A stretch of 64,000 bases of DNA from Promicromonospora iranensis (GTDB taxonomy: Bacteria > Actinomycetota > Actinomycetes > Actinomycetales > Cellulomonadaceae), in assembly GCF_028994805.1 (NCBI RefSeq), contig NZ_JAJQQP010000004.1, forward strand, positions 310,001 to 374,000, in the 5' to 3' direction. How positions within the stretch are numbered: the stretch's first letter is position 1; every line of letters begins with the position of its first letter. The position numbers were made by a program, and so were the translations under genes. The notes below the pieces were generated by a model, which saw only the letters and a list, made by a program, of their open reading frames with translations, ran no database searches and was not told the origin of the DNA. Shown here in pieces: positions 15,550-24,068 of the stretch.

Positions 15550-15673
15550 GGCTACCATCCTTCTTGTGCTCCGTGTAACTGTCGGTGACGAACCTAACGA
15601 CGGTTCTGAGCCGGCCACCACTACCCGAAGTCCTGTTGAGTAGCCCAATCGTCCAACCCGCCGGGAGGCTGCC

Positions 15674-16621
15674 GTGGATCCGCTGTCCGAGGTGCTGGGG
15701 CTGCTCGACGTCCAGGTGGCACCGCCGTGCCGACTGGAGACCGCGGGCGACTGGGCGCTGAGCTTCTCCGAGTACCGGCACATTCGGGTCGGCGCGGTGC
15801 TGCGCGGCCAGATGTGGCTGACCGCTACCGGAGCTGAGCCGCTCCTGCTCTCCACTGGTGACTGCTACCTGCTGACCAGCGGCGCCCCGTACGCCGTGGG
15901 CTCCGACCCGGACCGACCGGCCGAGGATGGCATGGCGGTCTTCGAAGAGGCCTGGCCGGACACGGTCTACCACCAGGTCGAACCCGGCGCGACGGCGTCC
16001 ACCTCGGCGATCAGTGGTGCGCTGTCCTTCGACGACACCACTGCCGCGCTGCTGCTCGAGTACCTTCCTGCAGTCGCCGCGATCCGTTCGGACACGGCCG
16101 AGGCGGCGGCTTTGCGGCCGGTACTGGAACTGCTGTCGAACGAGACCTCGCTTGACATACCGGGCACCGGGGCGATGCGCGACCACCTCACCCACGTGCT
16201 CTTCGTACAGACGCTGCGCGCGGTGCTTTCCCGGCCGGACGCGTCGCTGGGCTGGTTGCGCGCGCTCGCCGATGAGCGTCTGCGCCCGGCGCTCACATTG
16301 ATCCACGCACAGCCTGGCCAGCCCTGGACTGTGGCGAAGCTGGCTGCGGAAGCCGGGATGTCGCGCAGCGCCTTCGCACTGCGCTTCAAGAACGCCGTGG
16401 GTTTGTCCCCGCTCGACTACCTGGCTCGCTGGCGGGTGCAGTCGGCGGGCCGACTGCTGCGCGCCACCGACCGCACCGTCGCCTCCCTCGCCACTCAGTT
16501 CGGGTTCAGCTCGGAAAGCTCGTTCATCCGGACCTTCAAGCGCCTGACCGGCCACTCCCCGGCCAGATACCGCATCGATCGCGTCAACAGCACCTCGACC
16601 CGATTCCCGGACAACGGATGA
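15674..16621 (+). CDS. AraC family transcriptional regulator with cupin sensor domain
   Basis: 315 residues. The N-terminal ~190 residues form an AraC-type cupin ligand domain (cupin_6: HIRVGAVLRGQMWLTATGAE, LLLSTGDCYLLTSGAPYAVG). The C-terminal ~100 residues carry two HTH motifs, WTVAKLAAEAGMSRSAFALR and RTVASLATQFGFSSESSFIR, with the final GHSPARYR. The GTG start at 15674 gives a complete sensor domain. Divergent arrangement with the cupin enzyme suggests it senses that enzyme's substrate and activates the shared 124-bp region. The two genes are the only intact ones between the tRNA and the subtilase. Confidence 0.9.
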   Translation: MDPLSEVLGLLDVQVAPPCRLETAGDWALSFSEYRHIRVGAVLRGQMWLTATGAEPLLLSTGDCYLLTSGAPYAVGSDPDRPAEDGMAVFEEAWPDTVYHQVEPGATASTSAISGALSFDDTTAALLLEYLPAVAAIRSDTAEAAALRPVLELLSNETSLDIPGTGAMRDHLTHVLFVQTLRAVLSRPDASLGWLRALADERLRPALTLIHAQPGQPWTVAKLAAEAGMSRSAFALRFKNAVGLSPLDYLARWRVQSAGRLLRATDRTVASLATQFGFSSESSFIRTFKRLTGHSPARYRIDRVNSTSTRFPDNG

Positions 16622-16689
16622 TCAGACAAACGCATCCGTCGACTGCTCCGGATGTAGCTTCAACTCGCCTGCCAGCGTCGTAGCGTCTC

Positions 16690-16879
16690 GTTCGGGCGCA
16701 GCAACTCCACCATCTTCCGGCCCCATCCGGCTACCGCGATACGGTGGGTCGTCGAATGCCGCTTCGCCTGCCTCCACCAGCTAGAACGCCTCCGCACTGC
16801 TACGAAGAGCCCCGCTGACCTCCTGCACCTCGCATGCACCATCGTCTGCTGGCGCAAACTCCCCATCCGGTCATCCTGA
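16690..16879 (+). mobile_element. IS5-like transposase C-terminal remnant
   Basis: The plus-strand frame ending in TGA at 16877 contains RWVVECRFACLHQLERLRT and then DLLHLACTIVCWRKL, a close match to the end of IS5/IS1031-type transposases (RWVVERTFAWL...). The two catalytic aspartates and the start are absent. An opposite-strand frame over the same DNA has no recognisable content. Confidence 0.65.
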
Positions 16880-16899
16880 AACAAACCTTTTCTCACACA

Positions 16900-17320
16900 G
16901 CGCGCCTCCAGGCCGCCGAGCCGGTAGCACCGGTGTCATCACTACCTCCCTGACACGTGTACCGACCCATCCAGGCGAGCGGTTCTCCCCACCTGGCATC
17001 ACAGCGGCCGACGCTGCCCGTGTCGTCGCGGCCATCGCCGCCGAGCGTGCCCCGTCCACCCTGGTCCTGTACGCCTCCGCGTGGCGCGTGTTCACGCGAT
17101 GGTGCGTAGCGCGTGGCCTGGACGCCTTTCCGGCAGATCCCGCGACCGTGTGCGCCTATCTGGCCGAGCGCGCCGGGCAGGGACTGTCCATCGGCACGAT
17201 CAACGTCGCCTGCGCGGCGATCGCCTACGAGCACCAGCGCGCCGGCCTGCCCGGCCCGATCACCGACGCCACGGTCGGGCGCGTACGCCGCGGATTGCGC
17301 CGCATCGTCGGCGTCGCGCG
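16900..17320 (+). pseudogene. Tyrosine recombinase/integrase, N-terminal fragment
   Basis: The frame contains ITAADAARVVAAIAAERAPS and then LVLYASAWRVFTRWCVARGL, followed by TVCAYLAERAGQGLSIGTIN and GRVRRGLRRIVGVA: the SAM-like core-binding domain of a phage-type tyrosine recombinase. It then breaks off at ~17,320 into the start of an IS481-like gene; the catalytic R-H-R-Y domain is missing. No clean start codon is obvious upstream. Its place 2.7 kb from an initiator tRNA fits an old integrative element. Confidence 0.7.
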
Positions 17321-17388
17321 ACGTCGACCTGGGCGACGGGTTGGTGGGCGCGGGTGACGGCGGTGATGACCAGCCGAGCCTTGGACAT
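17320..17388 (-). mobile_element. IS481-like transposase N-terminal remnant
   Basis: From ATG 17388 on the minus strand the first 23 codons read MSKARLVITAVTRAHQPVAQ, the typical IS481-family beginning, then run out of similarity where the integrase fragment begins. It appears that an IS481 copy inserted into, or recombined with, the integrase gene and was later lost apart from this end. Confidence 0.6.
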
Positions 17389-17698
17389 ACCTGCTGATCG
17401 TGCTGGTCGGTGTCCGGGGTGAGTCATTTTCTCCCCGGGACGCGGCTCAGGCCTCGGCGACCGTGCCGACGCGCAACCAGAAGAGCAATGCCGCTCCACA
17501 CCGAGCCGGTCCCTGGGCAGGTCGCACGCCGGGAAGCGCAACCGCACCACGGCGTCCCAACCCCTGGCCCGGGTAATAATAATTTCGCGCATTTTCCGGG
17601 CATTCGCCCTCGCTATGAAGGTACGTTCAGGGCAAATCTCCTGCCCCGCGCAGGTCCGGTGCGCTCCGGTACGCCGAGCGCCTCAGCCTGGAGAACCT
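17389..17698. other. Intergenic region before subtilase gene
   Basis: No gene is supported here. The left part continues the IS481 end; the right part has an AT-rich patch (TAATAATAATTTCGC, near 17,575) unusual for this GC-rich DNA, probably carrying the promoter of the protease gene. Confidence 0.5.
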
Positions 17699-20600
17699 TT
17701 GCACCCTCACATCCGACGCCGTTCCAGGGCTCTGGCGTCAGCCACCGTCCTGGCACTTCTGGCGGTTCCCAGCCCCGCGGTCGCCGCTCCTGACCCGGGT
17801 GACCCCGCGGACGGCCGGAGCAGCGGCCCTGCCGCACAGGCCCGTCCCGGCACGGTCGACCCCGCGGACAAGATCACACCCGCCGCGACGAAGGCTTTCC
17901 GCGCCCGGGGCGCCACCGACTTCTGGCTGCGGTTCGCCGACAAGCCGGACCTGACCGCGACGGAGGCGATCACCAGCTGGGAAGAACGTGGTGAGTACGT
18001 CTACGACACCCTCGTTGCGACGGCGGACGCCGCGCAGGAGCGCGCGATCGCGGAGCTGGAGGAGTCCGGCGCCGAGTACACGTCCTACTGGGCGTCCAAC
18101 GCGATCCTGGTCGAGGACGGTTCGCTCGACCAGGCGGTGGAGCTCGCGGCGAACGCCGAGGTGCTGGAGGTCCGCCCGACGACGCGGCACGCGTTGCCGG
18201 AGCCGGAGACGAAGGAGGCGCCGGCGCCGACCGCGGCCGCGAAGTCGACCTACGGCATCAGGGCGATCAACGCCGACGACATGTGGAACCGGGGCTTCAC
18301 CGGCGACGGCGTCGTCGTGGCCGGCCTGGACACGGGCGTGGGCCGTAACCACCCGGCACTGGCCAAGCAGTACCGGGGCGCCACCTCGGGCAGCGACTAC
18401 AACTGGTTCGACGCGGCGAAGGTCGGTGCGGGCGTGCCTCGTGACGGCGACGGCCACGGCACCCACACCATGGGCACCATGGTGGGCACGGACGACGGCG
18501 CGATGAACATCGGCGTGGCGCCCGGCGCGCAGTGGGTCGCGACGAACGGCTGCGCCGACGACTGCTCCGACGCGGCGCTGATCGCGTCGGGCCAGTGGTT
18601 CCTCGCACCGACCCGCACCGACGGGACGGCCCCCGACCCGGCCCGGCGGCCGCACGTCGTGAACAACTCGTGGGGGCTGTCCTTCTCCACCGACCCGTTC
18701 ATGGAGGACGTGATCTCCGCCTGGGAGGCGGCAGGCATCTTCAGCGCCTGGGCCAACGGCAACGAGGGCGAGTTCGGCTGCGAGTCGTCCGGCAGCCCCG
18801 GTGCGCGGCAGATCTCCTACTCGGTGGGTGCGTTCACACCATCGGGTGCGATCGCTTCCTTCTCCTCCCGTGGCCCCGGCCAGAGCGGAACCGTGAAGCC
18901 CGACATCGCGGCTCCCGGCGAGACCGTCCGGTCGGCCGTGCCCGGCGGACGCTACGAGCAGTGGTCCGGGACGTCCATGGCCGCCCCGCACGTCGCGGGC
19001 GCCGTCGCGCTGTTGTGGGACGCCGTGCCCGAGCTCGTGGGTGACGTGACGCGCACCCGGGCGATCCTCGACGGGTCCGCGGCCGACGTGCGCGACACGA
19101 GCTGTGGCGGCACCACCGACGACAACAACGTGTGGGGCGAGGGCAAGCTCGACGTCCTCGCGGCGTACGAGCTGGCGCAGGCGCAGGCGTTCGCCGCCTC
19201 CCCCGAGCCGGTCGTCTCCGGCGCGCAGTCCAAGGTCGGTGTGCAGCTCACCGCCACGGTGCCCGCCTGGTCGCCCGCGGCGACGTTCACGTACCAGTGG
19301 CGCAGGAGCCCGAGCAAGGACGAGGTCGGGGCGATGATCCCCGGAGCCACCAAGGCCACCTACACGCCGAAGGGCGAGGACGCCGGTGCGTACCTCTCCG
19401 TGACGGTTCTCGGCTCGGCCGACGGTCGCACGCCGACCGCCCGGACCAGTGCGGAGACCGACGTCGTCGCGGTGGGCGTCATGACCGCGGCGAAGCCGAC
19501 GATCAGCCCCACGGCCCGGGTCGGCACCACGCTCTACGCGAAGTCGGGCACCTGGACCTCCGGTACCCGGTTCACCTACCAGTGGCTGGCGAACGGTACG
19601 CCGATCCCCGGTGCGAAGGCCTTCACGTTCGTGCCCACCAGCACGCACCGCGGCAAGCAGCTCACGGTCACGATCACGGGCAAGCGCACGGGCTATGCGC
19701 CCGAGACCCGCACCAGCTCCGCCGTCACGGTGGGCTACGGGACGTTCTCCACCCGGTACCCGCGCATCATGGGCAGCCCCGCCCCCGGCCAGACCGTCAA
19801 GGCGTCCACGCCCCAGTGGGTGCCCGCACGGAGCACGACGAGCTACACCTGGAAGATCGACGGCAGGGTCATCCGCGGAGCGAACTCGTCCAGCTTCCGG
19901 GTGCCGTCGAACTACGCGGCAGGCCGGGTGCTCACCGTCACCGTGAAGGGCCAGCGCGCCGGGTTCACGACCAAGGCGCTCCAGTCGATGGGTTACAAGG
20001 TCGGCAAGCCGTTCGTGAAGAAGCCCTTTCCCAAGCTCAGCGGCTCCGTGCGAGTCGGGTCCCGGCTCACTGTGAGCCCGGGTACCTGGAGCCCCTCGGC
20101 CTCCCTGTCCTACCGCTGGTATGCCTCCGGCAAGCCGATCGCCGGAGCGACGGGCAAGGCGTACCGGCTCAAGGGGAGTGACCACGGCAAGAAGATCGTG
20201 GCGACCGTGACCGCCCGCAAGCCCGGGTACGCCACGACCTCGCGCACCAGCACCCCCACCGTTGCCGTCGCCAAGCCCGTCACGACCATGGTGGACCTGG
20301 AACTGTACGACGTGGGCCGAGGTGGCATCGCCCCCGGCACGTACGTCGTATCGGCAGGTTCGAGGGAGTGCTCGTGGGAGCGTGGCTCGGGGTGGGACGC
20401 GCTCGGCTCCGGCATCGGCTCGGGGCCACGGATCACGACGCTGCAGTCGACCGACGACTACTTCTTCTCCCTCGAATGCGGCCGGTGGAGCAAGTACTAC
20501 TCGGGCATGGCGGAGCCGAAGACGCGCACCTTCAACAACGGCGTCTACGTGCTCGGCGACCAGCTCCAGCGCGGTACCTACGTGACGAGCGGGCCTGCCG

Positions 20601-20770
20601 TCGCGACTGCCGGCTCCTGCCGCTACGCCTTCCTCGCGGCCTTCACGGGCAACCTGAACGGCAGCAACGTCGTGGCGAGCGGCTCAACGGACGCCTCGCG
20701 AACGATCACCGTCCCGGCCGCCGCCAAGGGGTTCGAGACGAGCAACTGCAGCTGGCAGCGGGTGGGCTGA
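17699..20770 (+). CDS. Secreted S8 subtilisin-like protease with Ig-like repeats
   Basis: 1023 residues from a TTG start that has GGAG five bases upstream and places a signal peptide at the very N-terminus (RRRSRALASATVLALLAVP, cleavage after AVAA). An inhibitor-type propeptide follows (to ~180), then the S8 domain with D211 (GLDTGVG), H253 (DGHGTHT), the oxyanion Asn near 353 (ANGNEG) and S426 (SGTSMAAPH). The C-terminal half has about four Ig-like or hook repeats, each with a GxTLY/T...SGTW...YQW...G pattern (PTARVGTTLYAKSGTW and similar), and a last Cys-containing domain. An upstream ATG at 17615 would make an unusually long leader. A hairpin terminator follows. Likely a secreted protease that binds a wall or polymer. 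Confidence 0.92.
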   Translation: MHPHIRRRSRALASATVLALLAVPSPAVAAPDPGDPADGRSSGPAAQARPGTVDPADKITPAATKAFRARGATDFWLRFADKPDLTATEAITSWEERGEYVYDTLVATADAAQERAIAELEESGAEYTSYWASNAILVEDGSLDQAVELAANAEVLEVRPTTRHALPEPETKEAPAPTAAAKSTYGIRAINADDMWNRGFTGDGVVVAGLDTGVGRNHPALAKQYRGATSGSDYNWFDAAKVGAGVPRDGDGHGTHTMGTMVGTDDGAMNIGVAPGAQWVATNGCADDCSDAALIASGQWFLAPTRTDGTAPDPARRPHVVNNSWGLSFSTDPFMEDVISAWEAAGIFSAWANGNEGEFGCESSGSPGARQISYSVGAFTPSGAIASFSSRGPGQSGTVKPDIAAPGETVRSAVPGGRYEQWSGTSMAAPHVAGAVALLWDAVPELVGDVTRTRAILDGSAADVRDTSCGGTTDDNNVWGEGKLDVLAAYELAQAQAFAASPEPVVSGAQSKVGVQLTATVPAWSPAATFTYQWRRSPSKDEVGAMIPGATKATYTPKGEDAGAYLSVTVLGSADGRTPTARTSAETDVVAVGVMTAAKPTISPTARVGTTLYAKSGTWTSGTRFTYQWLANGTPIPGAKAFTFVPTSTHRGKQLTVTITGKRTGYAPETRTSSAVTVGYGTFSTRYPRIMGSPAPGQTVKASTPQWVPARSTTSYTWKIDGRVIRGANSSSFRVPSNYAAGRVLTVTVKGQRAGFTTKALQSMGYKVGKPFVKKPFPKLSGSVRVGSRLTVSPGTWSPSASLSYRWYASGKPIAGATGKAYRLKGSDHGKKIVATVTARKPGYATTSRTSTPTVAVAKPVTTMVDLELYDVGRGGIAPGTYVVSAGSRECSWERGSGWDALGSGIGSGPRITTLQSTDDYFFSLECGRWSKYYSGMAEPKTRTFNNGVYVLGDQLQRGTYVTSGPAVATAGSCRYAFLAAFTGNLNGSNVVASGSTDASRTITVPAAAKGFETSNCSWQRVG

Positions 20771-20783
20771 CACCTTCGAGATC

Positions 20784-20819
20784 CCGTGCGCCGGTCCTCG
20801 ACACAGGGCCGGCGCACGG
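20784..20819 (+). terminator. Terminator after subtilase gene
   Basis: A 14-bp stem CCGTGCGCCGGTCC / GGGCCGGCGCACGG with one wobble and an 8-nt loop, 13 bases after the stop codon. Confidence 0.8.
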
Positions 20820-20874
20820 CGCCGGGCGAACGTAGGCAACGCGATCTGCCCCTCCGATGACGAAAGGTCTGACC

Positions 20875-21567
20875 ATGGCGACTACAGCGGATCACGAGCT
20901 CGACAACCCGGTACTACGTTCCCTCGTGGGGTGGCACAACGACATCGCGCAGCGGGACGGCCGTGCCGCGCGGTTCCACCCCGACGTCGGGCCGTTCATG
21001 GCCGTGCCGCACGACGCCGAGACCGACGACTGGCGAGCGCTCGCACGGTTGACTCGTGGCGCGTCCGGCCTGCTGTTCCGGCCGGCAGCGGACCTTCCGG
21101 CCGACTGGAAGGTGCTCCACCAGATCGAAGGTTTCCAGATGGTCGGTCCTGAGACACGAGCCTGCACCGCGGACGATGTCGGGGTTCTCGGGCCTACGGA
21201 CGTGCCGGAGATGTGTGCGCTCGCGAAGCTGACGAGCCCAGGGCCGTTCTCCGCGCGGACGGTCGAGACCGGGACCTACCTCGGGATCAAGGAGGAAGGC
21301 AGACTGGTCGCCATGGCCGGCGAGCGCCTGCACACCGACCATTGGGTTGAGGTGAGCGCCGTGTGCACCCACCCGGACCGGCGTGGGCGTGGGTACGCGA
21401 CGACGCTCGTCGCGGCGCTCACCAGCCGCATCCGAGGACGCGGAAAGGAGCCGTTCATGCACGTCGTCGGGGAGAACACGAGCGCCCTGCGGCTCTACGA
21501 GGAACTGGGATACGAAGTCCGGCGCAGAGTGCAGGCAACCGAAGCCGTGCCGCTGCGCGAATCGTGA
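20875..21567 (+). CDS. GNAT family N-acetyltransferase (FR47-like)
   Basis: 230 residues. The C-terminal GNAT core shows motif A as VSAVCTHPDRRGRGYATTLVAAL (the R-x-x-G-x-G/A acetyl-CoA loop) followed by the helix region and NTSALRLYEELGYEVRRRV, the motif-B end. The N-terminal ~100 residues are a poorly conserved half as in FR47-type proteins. ATG 20875 follows GAAAGG; ATG 20857 six codons upstream lacks a ribosome site. The acetyl acceptor is unknown. It is a single gene between the subtilase terminator and a convergent diguanylate cyclase. Confidence 0.85.
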   Translation: MATTADHELDNPVLRSLVGWHNDIAQRDGRAARFHPDVGPFMAVPHDAETDDWRALARLTRGASGLLFRPAADLPADWKVLHQIEGFQMVGPETRACTADDVGVLGPTDVPEMCALAKLTSPGPFSARTVETGTYLGIKEEGRLVAMAGERLHTDHWVEVSAVCTHPDRRGRGYATTLVAALTSRIRGRGKEPFMHVVGENTSALRLYEELGYEVRRRVQATEAVPLRES

Positions 21568-21623
21568 TCACGTCGCGTTCGGCTGGGGTGGTCGGCCGCG
21601 CGAACGTAGCTGTGAGGTGGCCA

Positions 21624-22883
21624 CTAGGAGGTGGCCGGGTTGGTTGGTGCGGCGACAACGCGGTTGCGACCGGCGTTCTTTGCCGCGTAGGTAGCGTTGT
21701 CGGCGGCCATGAGCAGCACGTCAAGGCTGCGACCTGCAGTGGGGTAGGTGGCCGTGCCGATGGAACAGGTCAGACCGTCGATGTCGAGGGACCCGTGGGG
21801 CGTGGTGACGGTGGTGACGAGGCTGGCGATGCGACGGCGGATCCGCTCGGCCGGGTAGACGGTGTCGCCGGCGTCGGTGTTCGGCAGGAGGATCGCGAAC
21901 TCTTCTCCGCCGAGCCGGCCCACCAGGTCCTCGGCGCGGACCTCCTGCTCGAGTGTGGCAGCGATCGCCTTCAAGACGTCGTCCCCTGCCTGGTGGCCGT
22001 GCGAGTCGTTGATCGCTTTGAAGTGGTCGAGATCGAGGTAGAGGACGACCAGCGACGATTCGTTGTCGTGGGCGCGTTCGAGCTCTTTCGCCGCGATCTC
22101 GTGCCAGAAGACCGCATTCGCGAGGCCGGTGAGAGGGTCGGTGCGAGCGCTGGACTGAAACTGTCCGACAAGTAGTGCGCGGTGCAGTCCGAGCACGGTG
22201 ATCAGCAAGGTGATCGTGAGCCATGGTTCGGCCTCCAGCGTGAGTGACGTGGCGAGACCGAGACCGAGGCCACCGGCAACGATGAGCTGGTCCGACCGCT
22301 GCCCAAGGGCCTTGTGGGCGGGAGCGTTCGGGTTGGACAGCATGACGGCACCGACCACGAGGGCGTAGTTGATGAACCAGTAGGCAACAGCCGCGCCGAC
22401 GACCGCAACCAAGCCGATCAAGCCGCCGGTGTAGCCCGGGTGGCTACCGGGGTTGATCGTGTGCAGGCACATGGCAGCTACGGCGGAGGCCAGGATCAGG
22501 GTGGACGCGGAGAACACAACGCGGTGCGGCATGCTTCGCCGACGTCTGGCCCACGAGTGAAGCGAGGTGAAGGCGCTGACAGCTATGGCCAGTGAGAGCG
22601 GGAGGATCAGAACGGCGGCAAAGGTCCACACCGACTGCAGGTTCACCGAGGTTGTGCCTTCGGCGACCTTCCGTCGCAGCCTCTCGATATCGCGTCCAGC
22701 CTCGACATGGATCGCTGAGGCAACGATGAGTACCGCGAGGCGGATCCAGTCATCTGACGTGGCGTCGAGCCCTGCGGACGAGATCCCGGTGACGGCGAGC
22801 GCGAGTGCGTCGACCGCCAGGACATAGCCGATGACCACGGCCGGCGCCGACCACAGCGACCAGTGCGCAGGCAGCCACCTCAC
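21624..22883 (-). CDS. Membrane-bound GGDEF diguanylate cyclase
   Basis: 419 residues. About seven transmembrane helices form the N-terminal ~240 residues. A GGDEF domain follows, starting at TDPLTGLANAVFWHE, with the metal-binding YLDLDHFKAINDSHGHQAGD and the signature GGEEF in VGRLGGEEFAILLP. GGEEF is compatible with cyclic-di-GMP synthesis. No inhibitory RxxD site is evident five residues before the signature. It starts at a GTG (22,883). No EAL phosphodiesterase is near, but an HD-domain protein is encoded 1.2 kb away. Confidence 0.9.
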   Translation of the reverse strand: MRWLPAHWSLWSAPAVVIGYVLAVDALALAVTGISSAGLDATSDDWIRLAVLIVASAIHVEAGRDIERLRRKVAEGTTSVNLQSVWTFAAVLILPLSLAIAVSAFTSLHSWARRRRSMPHRVVFSASTLILASAVAAMCLHTINPGSHPGYTGGLIGLVAVVGAAVAYWFINYALVVGAVMLSNPNAPAHKALGQRSDQLIVAGGLGLGLATSLTLEAEPWLTITLLITVLGLHRALLVGQFQSSARTDPLTGLANAVFWHEIAAKELERAHDNESSLVVLYLDLDHFKAINDSHGHQAGDDVLKAIAATLEQEVRAEDLVGRLGGEEFAILLPNTDAGDTVYPAERIRRRIASLVTTVTTPHGSLDIDGLTCSIGTATYPTAGRSLDVLLMAADNATYAAKNAGRNRVVAAPTNPATS

Positions 22884-22964
22884 GGTGGCTGTGTCCGTCT
22901 CGCGACGCCCCGGAAAGGGGACGCGTCCCGTGTGGTCATCCGGCAGCCTGCAAGTGGACCCTGG

Positions 22965-23255
22965 TCACGAGGAAGCTCCTTGTCCGGCACGTGGGTCGTC
23001 CTCGCGGTAGAGCACGAGGTGCTCGTGGAAGAGAACGCCGTCACGGACGTCGCCCGTGGCGGTGAAACCGGTGTCGTCGACGTAGTCGAGATGGCTGCCG
23101 GTCACGGTGTAACGGCCGGTGTAGGCGCTCCGGCGGTTGCCCCGGGCCTCGTCGTAACGGCCGTTCGGCAGCAGCTCCTGGCGGATGAAGCCGTCTGCGG
23201 TCACCCACATGCCGACGTACGCGTGCGGAGTCTGAGGCGTGTCATTGCTGTTCAT
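22965..23255 (-). CDS. Atu4866-like small protein
   Basis: A 96-residue protein of the Atu4866 family, recognised from YVGMWVTADGFIRQELLPNG, the following YDEARGNRRSAYTGRY and the TGSHLDYVDDTGFTATGD turn. Members are single beta-barrel domains of unknown function, often near oxidoreductases or redox regulators in proteobacteria. ATG 23255 is chosen over longer readings because the family begins just before TPQTPHAYVG. It lies between the diguanylate cyclase and osmC on the same strand. Confidence 0.8.
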   Translation of the reverse strand: MNSNDTPQTPHAYVGMWVTADGFIRQELLPNGRYDEARGNRRSAYTGRYTVTGSHLDYVDDTGFTATGDVRDGVLFHEHLVLYREDDPRAGQGASS

Positions 23256-23399
23256 GGCTCTACCCTCGGCGCTGCGGCGGAACGCAACCAGGCCGCCCCA
23301 CACCCAGGCGAGCGGTTCCTGGGTGTGCCACACAGCCACCGTCCGCAGGAGTCGTGACCAGGCGCCTGGGCTCCTGGTGCTGACGGCATCCGGAACGAG

Positions 23400-23430
23400 G
23401 GCACCGCGCGCTTCCGCAGCGCGCGGTGCC
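23400..23430 (-). terminator. Terminator after osmC
   Basis: A perfect 13-bp stem GGCACCGCGCGCT / AGCGCGCGGTGCC with loop TCCGC, 21 bases past the osmC stop in its direction. Confidence 0.8.
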
Positions 23431-23451
23431 TCACGAGACGGCCGGTCCGGT

Positions 23452-23877
23452 TCAGACGAGCTTGGCCGAGAGCGTGATCGTCGTTCCCGAAAGAGCTCTA
23501 CTGACCGGGCAGTTGGCCTTGGCGTCCTGCGCCGCTATGACGAACGCGTCGTTGTCGATGCCGGAGACGGTGCCCTCGACGGTGAGATGGATACCGGTGA
23601 CACCCTCGCCGGGCTGGAACGTGACATCGGCGGACACTGCGAGCCGGGTGGGTGGCGTGCCTGCCCCTTCGAGGCCGTGCGTCAGGGCCATGGCGAAGCA
23701 GCTGGAATGAGCCGCGGCGATCAGCTCCTCCGGGCTGGTCTTGCCCTCCGCCTGCTCGGCGCGCGACGGCCAGGACACCGGCTGGTCACCGATGCCAGAG
23801 GAGTCGAAGGTAGCGATGCCGCCTCCGTTCAGCAGGCCGCCTTCCCAGACGGTGTGTGCTGAGCGCGTGGTTGCCAT
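23452..23877 (-). CDS. osmC: OsmC family peroxiredoxin
   Basis: 141 residues. The OsmC/Ohr fold is visible with the first active cysteine in HSSCFAMALTHGL (C60) and the second in KANCPVSRALSG (about residue 123), plus the TSPEELIAAAHSS helix. These proteins reduce organic hydroperoxides in the cytosol. The ATG at 23877 follows AAAGGACTC. A dyad sequence 160-180 bp upstream of the start recurs in the promoter region of the HD/LuxR regulator gene, suggesting shared control. Confidence 0.92.
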   Translation of the reverse strand: MATTRSAHTVWEGGLLNGGGIATFDSSGIGDQPVSWPSRAEQAEGKTSPEELIAAAHSSCFAMALTHGLEGAGTPPTRLAVSADVTFQPGEGVTGIHLTVEGTVSGIDNDAFVIAAQDAKANCPVSRALSGTTITLSAKLV

Positions 23878-24033
23878 GATGAGTCCTTTTCTCTGCGGTG
23901 CGTGGAAAGGAGCGATGGGGGCCCGAAGTTCCGGCCGCGGCCGGTGCGACGGGTCGTCGCATCCGGCTCGTGTGCGACCCGGCGATCGGGCCAGTGCTCC
24001 GTTGCCGCAGATTCTGTGCGAGAACCGACCTTT

Positions 24034-24059
24034 GGACATCGGCCGATCGACCTATCTTG
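24034..24059 (-). promoter_or_regulatory. 26-bp dyad upstream of osmC (copy 1)
   Basis: On the minus strand this reads AAGATAGGTCGATCGGCCGA followed by TGTCC. It matches the site at 25,724-25,749 at 20 of 26 positions; both contain the near-palindrome GGYCGATCRRCC. It lies between the HD/LuxR stop and the osmC start, so it would act on osmC. Confidence 0.55.
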
Positions 24060-24068
24060 CTGGTCTGC

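Noticed and set aside
16660-16896. 78-codon minus-strand frame
   Set aside because: It is opposite a recognisable IS5-like transposase tail on the plus strand and has no motif of its own.
17738-20185. 815-codon minus-strand frame opposite the subtilase
   Set aside because: The plus strand has a full catalytic triad and repeats; the minus product is Arg/Gly-rich shadow sequence.
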